The position numbers and the translations under genes were made by a program. Shown here one piece after another: positions 32,001-41,800 of a DNA stretch of 64,000 nucleotides; within the stretch, counting starts at the first letter, position 1; each line of letters opens with the position of its first letter. Under the pieces are notes generated by a model, which saw only the letters and a list, made by a program, of their open reading frames with translations, made no database searches and was not told the DNA's origin. Source of the DNA: Desmodesmus armatus (taxonomy: Eukaryota; Chlorophyta; Chlorophyceae; Sphaeropleales; Scenedesmaceae); the NCBI GenBank assembly GCA_007449985.2, contig VIIQ02000130.1, positions 186,001-250,000 on the forward strand. The letters are read 5' to 3'.

Positions 32001-32509
32001 GCACAAATATCTCACATCACAAATCTTTCTGTCTCCCACAAGTAGGGTACGCCCACCAAACATGCACCTGCATCATCACCACAACCTCTGCACAAAGATA
32101 AAAAAGACTCTAGACTTTGGCAAATAGTGTTGTAATTCTGCCAGTGCACAGCATGCCTCAAGGGAACGCAGTGCCTTCCGTTGTCAGAGCAAATGCCACA
32201 CACAGAGTGGGCCAACCCACTGTTGAGTGCGATCATGATCACCAAAGCTTGTGTGGGAGTGTCAGTGCTGCAATTGACCTCCCAGCTTCCAATCATACGT
32301 AACGCACAGTATATACGATGCCAATTGATGCCCTACACAACATTTCTTGTGGCCCGATGTTGCTATGCCACACCACCTCTGCACAAAACTTTGTTTGAAA
32401 CCATTCTCTCCAACTAGGAGTGCACACCTCCACACATGTGTGTGAACACATGTCAGAAGTACCATGCCCCAAACATGTCTGCTAGTGCACTGCGTAGTGT
32501 CAAACAGTG

Positions 32510-32635
32510 ACCGTACTGCACTGCAATGACACCACTTGAAGTGTCTGTACTGCACTGCAATGACAGTCACGTTGGACGTGCCTGTACTGCACTGCAATGG
32601 CAGTACAAGCGCATGTACTGCGCTTCAGTGACAGT
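32510..32635. repeat. GTACTGCACTGCAATG tandem repeat with palindromic spacers
   Basis: GTACTGCA-like words begin at 32513, 32547, 32584 and 32615 (steps 34, 37, 31). The pieces between them contain small inverted repeats such as CACTTGAAGTG, CACGTTGGACGTG, and GTACTGC..GCAGTAC. Confidence 0.75.
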
Positions 32636-32834
32636 AGATTGACTGTCCTGTCCTGTCCTGCACTGCAGTAAACTGAGTCAAAACTAGGGTGCCCATTCCC
32701 CCCCCCCTGCAGCACTTATGCGTTCCTGTTGCTGCAGCACTGCAGCAGCATACCTCTGATTTGCATCTTTCAGCTGTATTGCACCACAGCTGCATTGCAG
32801 CACTCCTGTTCCTTCTGCGCGAGCCCCCAGGCCC

Positions 32835-35189
32835 CTACAGATTGACAGGAATCAGCTGCAGCATGCGGAACATCGAGGTCGCAACGAGGGTGTGGTAGGC
32901 ATAGTTGTCTGCGTAGCCTGGGCACACCCTAGTAGTGGTAGCGCACAGGTTGGCTGCCTGGATGAGACCCTTGTAGTTAGTCACTTCCTGCTTCTCCAAC
33001 AGGAGGGTGACTTGGTGGTTCAGCGCTTCGAAGGTTGTCACAGGGCTCAGGAAGAGCTCCAAGTAGGCCTTGCTCTGGGGGTGCTGCAGCCTGCAAGTCA
33101 TTACGAAGGGGGGGGGGGAGAGGGGGGTTGGGGGGAGCGAATGTGCAGCAAAAATGAGCCTCCTGAGGGTGTGAGCATGGCATCAGCGGCCGTGGGGGAA
33201 AAGTTGCTGGCTCAGGAAAAGAGACAAGCCCTTGCTCTGGGGATGCTGCAGCCTGGACGTTATTTTGGACAGTGCACGTGCGGTGGGATGAGGGTATAAT
33301 CACATCAGCGGCTGGGATGATAGGGTTGGGTTGAGCGTGTGAAAACACAGCCGAGACAAGGCCAGGGGTGTGCTGGGGTGCTTGCTGCGGTGCTTGCTGG
33401 GGTGTAGCTGAGGTATGCGGATTGAGGTGCTGCGAGCGACTTGATTGCCGTGTAGTGCTGCAAACCTTGAACAAGCCGGTGCTGGCATGCCAGAGAGTGC
33501 GCAGTAAACTGTGCAGTGTACCGTACACAGGCTGTACTGTACACTGTACTGTACTCTGTACTGTGCATTACGCGCACCAGAGAATGTCGGAGGGAGCCAT
33601 GCAGCGGTCGACTGTTGTAGCGTCACACACAGGAGGGGTGACACCATCCCAGGTCAGCACCTCCTGGGCCCATTCCTTGTCCATCCTGAAAGGCAGTTGA
33701 AGGACAGGCAGCAAAGGCTGGTGTAAGCATTCCAAACTTCCCCAACATCCCAGCATTTATTGAGGTACATGTTTGCTGCTGTCGCTCAAGAATAATACCA
33801 TGGTGGTACTCCGCCGGCCAGCCATTGGGGTGGATGACAGGCTCTGCCCGGAGGCCGCACACTCTGCACTGACGTCATGGTGATATCATGTACAGCCAGC
33901 CTGTGCCAACATCAACCTGCCAGTGATTTCTGTCTGTTTTCAGGGACTCATCAACAAGCTGCCAACTTGCAACAGCTGCATTCGGAATGCCTGTGTGATG
34001 AACAAGCATGGATGGAGCTTACTTGGTTGGCGTGTTGTCCATGCAGCCTGCAGTAAAGCACGCTGCAGAGTGGGAGCCTCCAATCAGAGTGATTCCGTCA
34101 AGCTCAGACATACCTACAGTTGCAAGCACATTGTGAGATTTTAAATAAACAAATAATCAAACACCAATAAACAAATAAACACTAATAAACAAATACAAAA
34201 ATACACAAACACACAAATAAACAAATTTGTGACTAGGCCAGTGGCGCAGGTTGAGGCTGAGAGGGTTGTACATGTCTAGGACATGCATACATGCAAACAC
34301 CCTCCCACCCTCAAAGTTGCCTGGTGATCCTGTTGGTATGATCCCAGCGTCAAGAACAACATGCTGTACCATGCAGGCTGCCATGCATGATGCTAAGAAA
34401 AACGTACAAAAGGTATTATCTGGTGTGAATTCAGATGCAAAATGACGTAGGCCAAAGATAGGTCATGCATGATGCTGGATGTGCTCACCGTTGCCAAGGA
34501 AGTAGAACAGGGTGTGGTGGAAGTTGTCATCAAACTTTGGCAGCTGGTCGTCCTGGTCTGCAACCATCGCGTCAGGCCTGCCAGGGATGAACTTCACCTG
34601 TGGGCACAGCACACAGGGCTCAGCACAGCACAGCACAGCACATAGCGCGACACGTAGCGTGGAACGGCCACGGTCCGGGAGACTGCTTGCACAAAAGCTT
34701 GACTCGTTCAGTGCCGAGCAAGGGCAGCCGTAAGCTTCATGTAAAGCAACATAATTATTCATTCGAATGAACTCAAAATGCGTCCTTGCAAGCTACCCGG
34801 TAGCTGCGGCAGCTGGTGCGCCCTCAGTACACCCACCTGGGGTCCATCACAGCGTGCCGTTGCCAGCAGAGATCCCAGAGCCAGGATGTCAGCGTATGTG
34901 GCATCCCACAGGCCCACAGCAGCAGAGTTGGCATAGCTCTTGGCCTGGTAGAAGGCTGCACAGCTGCTGCTAGGCCGGCATTCTCTGCAGTACAAAACAG
35001 TTGGTGCAATTGGTAGATGACGCAGTCTGGTGTAAGTGCGCGAAAAACTTGGAAACAGTACTTGAAGCAATTTGGTGTGATACATGCACTGCATATGGCA
35101 TATTGGTACCATACATGCTTCAATGGGACCCAGCGGCTGGGCGACCTGACCTACTGCTGCAACTGCTGGCTGCCATAGGATGCAGTGAA

Positions 35190-35223
<34 letters not shown>

Positions 35224-37529
35224 ATACAAAGATTGAAAGGGGAGTTGCCGCTGCATCATGCTGTCGCTGTGCTGTCACTGCCTCTATCCTGGGTACTTTG
35301 TTCGCTGAAGAGTCTTGGAGGCAACCCCCAGCCAGGTATACATGTGCTGATGCGTGCTGCATTAGTCTTGCGCATCAGGTGCATCAAAAAAACAAGTGTA
35401 TTTTGGTGGTTGGGGGGGGGGGGGTGTAGTACTTACCTCCATGCAGTACACTGTATGCCACATCCACCGCAGGGTCCATCACTCCATTGACCAAGAACTG
35501 GTCAAACACATCATTGCTCAGCAACTTGAACTGTAGACAGACAACAGAGATGCAGCACAAAGGTGTACAGGTTGTGACAACATATTGCAGGGACGGTTTG
35601 CGTAACTGCTTCTACAAGTGGTGATTAGGTGCCAGCCAGTGGCACATGCATCAATCCCCAGCCGCACACAAAGAACTGCTGAAGCATGTTTGTGCCAGTA
35701 TGCCTGGTGCCGCAGTTGGCGGCTGGGGCTGTTGTCAACACTGCAGAGGGTGTACATTCAGTGGATCTGAAAAAAACTTCGCAGATTGTTTGGAAGTACT
35801 TATAAGTGGTGACTGGATTACTCCCGGGGAGAATCAGCTGTACAAAGACTGCATGGACCAATCACATGCCATTGCCAAAGCCAGTCATATACCGCACTGA
35901 GACTCCACGAGGCCCAGTGGGTCAGGGCCCAGAACTAAGTCGTAGTAGTGTCATGCATAACGTACCGATTTGCCATCTGGGTTGATGGTGGTGTAGTCAA
36001 ACCAGGGATCAGTGTGGGGCAGCTCCTTCCTCACGGAGCCGTTGCAGCATACTGCACACAGGAATGCAACAGGGAGCACAGAGCACAGGAGCTTGTCGGT
36101 AGCAATGCATGCAGTCAAGCACACTTGCAAGGAGGGTTCAGGGTTTGGGGTTAGGTAAACAACTAACCCTAAACCCCAACCCTAGAGGGTGCTCTGCATG
36201 CAGACAAGAAAGGTTGCGCCAAGGTTGCCCAGCAAGGCCTCACTCAAAATTACTTTGCAGCCACTAGTCCCCGCTGGCAGCCGCAGGTACGAAGTCCAAG
36301 CAGCCAGCTGCGCGATTATGCTGGCATGCCGTCAGCCACTGCAGGTTTCAAGCTATTGCAAGCACCATACCCTTAGATACAGTCCTCTCAGCACCCCCGG
36401 GGGTGCTGAGCACCCATCGTGTGACTTTGACAGGGTTCACCTACCCTTCTCAGGAACTTGGAGTATGTTCCACAGTCATGGAAGCCAAGGCGGATCTGCA
36501 CAAGTCACAATCCAAGAAACACAACAGTGGTGTCACAATCGACAGCGACATATGGCTGCTGCTCTGCAAGGCGTGTTGCTGCTGTATTTGCTGCATACAC
36601 AATGACCGCCAGGTAACCAGCTCAGGTATCGTCTTGTATGTCATTGTTCCTGGCAAGCAAAAAAGCGCTGCAGTTCCCAATCGATGACACGATCACTGTG
36701 TGCTAAAAGCATGGCATAGCCCACCGATTCTTTATGTCAGCTGCCTCACTGCTACTGGTACGTGCCACGTAACGCATTGTCTGTGCAACCACTGTTACAT
36801 GGCATGTAACAGTAACAGTGAGGCAGCTGACATAAAGGAAGCGGTGGGCTAGGCCATGCTGCCAACACACAGTGATCCAGTGGTTCAGGCCATGCCTGAA
36901 TCCCCTAGGGAGCCAAAGAGCTTGACGCGGTATGTACTGGTATACCAGTGTCACATAACGCATAGGATTAGACACCGTACAAACCCTCACTACTGAATAC
37001 TTACCCAGTTGCGGGAGAATCGTCCACACTTCACAGCTAGGCCAGAGGCAGCATAAGCCACTGAAGGGGACTGGGGTGGCACCACGTTGCCAGTTGCATC
37101 GAAGAAGTCATGGTCGTTAGTCAACAGCCAGTGCCACATGAAGCGGGCAACCTGGTTCCAGTAGCCCTTCATTGCCGCTGGCATTGCAGGAAACAAGGTA
37201 AGGATACAGAAAACACGATGGAACATGATATGAACGACAGCTAGGGTGGGCTAGGGCTATAATAAACAACTTGGCAAGGCAAGGTTTACATGAACATGAG
37301 ACCAACCCTGAAGAGGTGTGCTGTAGCTCAGTGCAGCACCAAACGCACGCACTGCAGAAAAAGACCAACCTGGAATTGCTGTTTGCTCCAGCAAGTCTGG
37401 CACGGGAGCTGCTGTCGCCTGCATGATAGACGCCGCTTGGCCAGCGCTATCTTCTGCCTTATGTGCTGTAGCATGCGTAGCCAGTGCGATCAGAATCACG
37501 CATGATGCAAACACCTTTCTACTAAACAT
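32835..37529 (-). CDS. Secreted haem peroxidase, class I/II-like
   Basis: H2O2-dependent haem peroxidase of the plant/fungal superfamily; the signal peptide (FASCVILIALATHATA) indicates export. Ten exons: 37529-37370, 37177-37005, 36495-36441, 36051-35966, 35530-35437, 34984-34837, 34597-34489, 34113-34023, 33685-33578, 33090-32835. The 55-nt exon 3 carries the distal helix IRLGFHDCGTYS (catalytic Arg and His), continued by CCNGSVRKE. Exon 6 has TYADILALGSLLA, exon 7 VKFIPGRPDA and QLPKFDD, and exon 8 the proximal haem ligand helix LDGITLIGGSHSAACF. Exons 9 and 10 have MAPSDILWLQHPQSKAYLELF, matching the ascorbate-peroxidase C-terminus, then a Cys-containing extension. Exon 6 has a frame ambiguity. 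The family is clear; ascorbate, phenol or Mn as reductant cannot be decided. Confidence 0.9.
33222..33260 (-). repeat. Copy of peroxidase exon 10 5' edge
   Basis: CTTGCTCTGGGGATGCTGCA mirrors the real exon 10 start (CTTGCTCTGGGGGTGCTGCA near 33070), in the intron upstream of that exon. The intervening 160 nt include a G-rich run. Confidence 0.65.
34143..34225. repeat. AT-rich (AAATAAACA)n-like repeat
   Basis: ATAAACAAATAAACA-type units fill about 80 nt inside peroxidase intron 7, directly upstream (minus sense) of the exon with the proximal His. Confidence 0.75.
35191..35221 (+). repeat. Poly-G tract of 31
   Basis: Uninterrupted G run in a peroxidase intron. Other long runs are poly-C at 6286-6317 and 9969-10001 and poly-G at 50763-50805. 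Confidence 0.95.
36133..36183. repeat. Telomere-like inverted repeat
   Basis: AGGGTTCAGGGTTTGGGGTT is followed after a short spacer by AACCCTAAACCCCAACCCT in reverse sense. TTAGGG/TTTAGGG-like words on both strands meet head to head inside a peroxidase intron. Confidence 0.75.
36691..36877. repeat. Long inverted repeat (MITE-like fold-back) in peroxidase intron
   Basis: Arms 36691-36773 and 36796-36877 are near reverse complements (GATCACTGTGTG...CAGCTGCCTCACTG; a few substitutions and one indel), separated by about 20 nt. The right side continues into CCCTAGGGAGCCAAAGAGCT, related to the dispersed element at 2966 and 10521. No open frame. Confidence 0.85.
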
Positions 37530-37634
37530 TTTGATTGCGAGCTACAAATTCGCTCAGTGGAGCTGCTAGAATGGTTGCACTACTGCGAGCTGTACACTGG
37601 CAACGACAGCCAATGAACTGCGATGTGGCGTGCG

Positions 37635-37644
37635 TATATTTTAT
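37635..37644 (-). promoter_or_regulatory. TATA-like element upstream of the peroxidase
   Basis: ATAAAATATA on the minus strand, about 105 nt before the peroxidase ATG at 37529. The AT-rich word stands out from its surroundings. Its use is inferred only. Confidence 0.4.
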
Positions 37645-38530
37645 GCCTATCAAGAAAAGCATGTGCAAAATAATAACAGGCACGTTCCCGGACGGTGTAA
37701 GGGTTATGAACAACCGGGGTGTGTCCCAGCGCTTACAGCTTTCTATACTCCAGCACAGTGGCTCCGCACAGCGATCAACCAAAATGTGACATTACTAAAA
37801 CGTAAATTAGATGCACTGGCAGCTGAAGCAGCCACTTCCGTACAGGCTCGGCAGCATGTATGAACTTACCCCATCGATGTTGTTAGTTCGGATGTCATGA
37901 CATCATGCATGATCATGCTCCGGAACGACACTCTGAATGCTGCCAGCCAGACGCATGCACCATACATTGTGAATCAAAGAACCTTATGTTCGGCGACATC
38001 AACAGCACTGAAATGGTCATGACATGCATGGGAGGGGGCTGCTGTGCTGTTGAGAAGAGAAATGGTGGGACGCCTGACTGCACAAGAACGCCTGACTGCA
38101 TACGTTAAAGAGCAAATCTGTTGTAAAGAGTGTATGCATCTATGGGGCCGCCACCACATGCATGAAATACCTGGTGCTGGAAGCCTTGTCACCCTCAGAC
38201 GGGTATTACCTGCAACAGCACAAGTGAGACTTCCTGTACTGTTTATGACAACTTTCGCTGGCATGATCATTCGCGCACCTACATACACAGGACATGTGAC
38301 ATGCTATATATGGCATCACATGTTGAAGGCCATGAATGATTGTTCACCAACATACTTGGGGATAGCCATGCCAGGAACACCCACACACACCAGTACTTGC
38401 ACATTGTTGTTACATGCAAAAATAATTCAGGCCAGTTGGCAACCGCTGCCTGTGGGCTGAGCAGCTTGTACAGGGGCTGCCTGCCGTGCAACCTTCCCGC
38501 CACTTATAGCTCCAACACAGCAACAAACAC

Positions 38531-38535
38531 TTACA
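38531..38535 (-). terminator. Candidate TGTAA poly(A) signal of the unknown gene
   Basis: TGTAA on the minus strand about 285 nt after the stop at 38819. Confidence 0.4.
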
Positions 38536-38818
38536 TGTTGCACTTGCAGCTGTGCACCACTGGTGCACATGTACTGGCAGTACATCACAGAGCGCAACAA
38601 AACCACAGTCAGGCTTGGGCCTAGTCAATCACCCCAAGCCTCTTGGTCACTCACGCATCCCACACCTTTGAGAGCAAACAGTTCACACAGCAGCCGCTAC
38701 ACCTGACTACCACCATCATACTCTCAACCCACCAGCTAGATCCCACAAAAACACAATGAAGTACATGCACAACTGTATACATATGCAGTCCACAGCTGGC
38801 ATATGTATACAAGTCAGG

Positions 38819-41800
38819 TCAAAGACTGAGCAGCTTGTGCAGGTGCTGCAGCTTGTCTCTGTGTTCCAGCAGCTGCTGCCGCACCAATGGCTTCCCAAGG
38901 ATGTTCTGCAGCTGGGACTGCCACATCAGCACCGCAATACCTGGCCCACTGTTAATTGGGTCACTACCTGGCCCACTGTGACCTGCGCCACTTCCTGGCT
39001 CCAAGACTGCGCCACTACCAGGCCCAATGGCTGAGTCACTACCTGACCCCATGACTGGGTCACTACCTGGCCCACTGTGAATTGGGGCAGGTACTGCTGC
39101 TGCCTCAGTGGCCATCTTCGCAGTGAGCTTCTCAGCCAGAATGTCTAGTTCCCACTGCTGCATCCCGGCCCCTGCCAGTAACACCAGCAGCTCCACACAC
39201 AGCTGCGCTGCTGTACTGCTGCTGCTGCTGCCGCTGCTGCTGCTGCTGGGGGTGGTGCATCTGCACATGTGCAGCAGCAGCGGCAGCTGCACCCCTCCAG
39301 GGCATATTGCCACTTCCCTCCCCAATGCATCCATCACTCGTACTGCTGCAGCAGCAGGCCCAGCGTATGCAGCAACTACTGTTGAAACAGCACCGCTGTC
39401 AGCACGCGGTGCTGTCACAACACTCGCTACACACCCACCACTACCATCAGCAGCAGCACCGACAACACTCATACCGCCCCCAGCGGCAGCAGCAGCAGCA
39501 GCACCTACACACTCCCGCCCGCCACCGCCAGCAGCAGCAGCAGCAGCACCAACACCCTCTTGCCTGCCGTCGCCGCCGCCAGCAGCAGCAGCAGCAGCGA
39601 TAATCTCACTGCTGCTGCTGTATATTAGTCCTGCAGGGAACTCTTCCTCAAGTGCTACCTGCAGCTGTGGTGGCACCTCACTCCAGTAATCACTCTGTAG
39701 GAAGGCAGCACCCAGGCCATTACCCAGATAGCTGCAGGCACTGACAATAATCTGCCAGGGGGGTTTGCAGCAGGAACCTGCAGGGCAAAAGGATGCGGGG
39801 GGGGGGGGGGGGGGGGTTGCAAGAAAGGTAAGAGCGGCACCTCACTCCAGTGGTGAGTCTGTAGGAAGGCAGCACCCAGGCCATTACCCAATAGCTGCAG
39901 GCACTGACAATAATCTGCCAGGGGGGTTTGCAGCAGGAACCTGCAGGGCAAAAGGATGGGGGGGGGGGTGCAACAAAGGTAAGAGCGGCACCTCACTCCA
40001 GTGGTGAGTCTGTAGGAAGGCAGCACCCAGGCCATTACCCAATAGCTGCAGGCACTGACAATAATCTGCCAGGGGGGTTTGCAGCAGGAACCTGCAGGGC
40101 AAAAGGATGGGGGGGGGTGCAACAAAGGCAAGAGCGGCACCTCACTCCAGTGGTGAGTCTGTAGGAAGGCAGCACCCAGGCCATTACCCAATAGCTGCAG
40201 GCACTGACAATAATCTGCCAGGGGGTTTGCAGCAGGAACCTGCAGGGTAAATGAGGGGGGGGGGGGTTGCAAAAAAGGTAAGAGTGGCACCTCACTCCAG
40301 TGGTGAGTCTGTAGGAAGGCAGCACCCAGGCCATTACCCAATAGCTGCAGGCACTGACAATAATCTGCCAGGGCGGGCTGCAGAGTGCTGCAGGGCAAAA
40401 GCGGCGGGGGGGGGGGCAACATCAGGCACATGTGCTAGAAAGCTGGGGTGAAAACATGCCAGGGGGGTGGGGGTGGGGGGGTGGGGGTGGGGCTGCAGGA
40501 TCCTGCAGAGCGGGGACAGGGGACGGGGGGGGGGGGGGGGGGGGGGATGCAACAATGATAAGAGCGGGGAACGACCCCCAGTGGCCACTCTGTAGGAAGG
40601 AAGCACCCAGGCCGTTGACTAGGGTGGCACAGACACTGACTACCTGCCAAGGGGGGGCTACAGCAGGATACTGCAAGGGTTGTTACTTCAAGGCAGGGTC
40701 AGGGAAAGGACGGCGGGTGTTGCAGCGAAGGTGGGGCAGGAGACGGCGGGGGGGGGGGGGGGGGTGTCAATGGGATTGGCATCAGGTGCAAGTGCAAGAC
40801 AGCAGGGGTGGTAGTAGTCATGGATGCCATCATGCCCACCATCAAAGTGATTGGATTTGAACAAAGAGCCTGGCACACACCTGATGAAGGGGGCTGCTGC
40901 TGCTGCTGCTGCTGCTGCTGTACCAGCACCATACTTTGTGACTGCTGCTGCTGCTGCTGGGCATGTGCTGCTGGCAGCAGCTGCAACTGCTGCATTGACA
41001 CCTGCTGCTCCTGCTGCTGCTGCTCACCGTGCGCCTGCAATTGCATCTGCTGCTGCTGCTGGTCCTGCTGCTGCTGCTGCTGCAGGTCCTGCTGCTCCAG
41101 CTTGATCCGTTTAGCTGGGGACTCATCGCTTGACGGCTGGCATTTGTCTGCAGGTGCTGCTGCTGCTGCTGCTGGAGGGCTTGCAGCAGCAGCAATACCA
41201 GCAGCAGAAGCTGTGCTGGCCGGGCTTTCACATGCTGCAACAGCTGCTGCTGCTGCTGTTGCTGCTTCTGGAGGACTTGTAGCAGCAGCTGAGGGCTTAC
41301 AGCAGCAGCAGTAGCAGCAGCCGTCCCGGCTGGGCTATCACACGCTGCAACAGCTGCTGCTGCTGCTGCTGGTGGTGGTGGTGATTGTGCAGCTGCTGTT
41401 GCTGCAGGAAAGGCTGCTGTCATTGCTGCTGATGTAGCAGCAGCAGCAGCTGATGCTCCAACATCAGCAGCAGCAGCATCGGACCCCCTGTCATCCATGG
41501 GCTGGGTGTCGTCGGGATCTCCTGCTCGTTGGGCCAGGTGTGCTGCTGCAGCAACAGCAACAGCAGCAGCAGCAGCAACGACAGCAGCAACAACAGCAGC
41601 AGGTGTCACCCACACTCTCTGTACAGACACTCTCACACTTTCCTGCAAGCTCTTTGACAGGGAGTGCTGTGCTCAATGCACACCGCACAGTAGCATAGTA
41701 CCGGTATGCAAATCCCATTACAGCACAGCACGCACAGCACAAACACTGTCCACTTTTTTTGCCTTCTCTGCAGTCCTAACGCCCAACTGCATAAAACACT

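Larger units (their letters stand above)
28088..32834. other. 4.7-kb interval without a supported gene
   Basis: Lies between the stops of two convergent genes (starch synthase and peroxidase). Open frames here have no recognisable motif and no exon-like series. It contains a minisatellite at 28863-29060, a hairpin-like repeat at 32510-32635, and TG/CA-rich sequence. Confidence 0.55.
37530..38818. other. 1.3-kb intergenic region: peroxidase promoter and 3' flank of the unknown gene
   Basis: No exon is supported. It holds a TATA-like site at 37635-37644 and a TGTAA signal at 38531-38535. The rest is non-repetitive sequence with no pattern I can name. Confidence 0.55.

Noticed and set aside
32510..32635. 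CRISPR-like spacing of short repeats
   Set aside because: Repeats are imperfect, spacers are palindromic and unequal, no cas genes are present, and the genome is eukaryotic.
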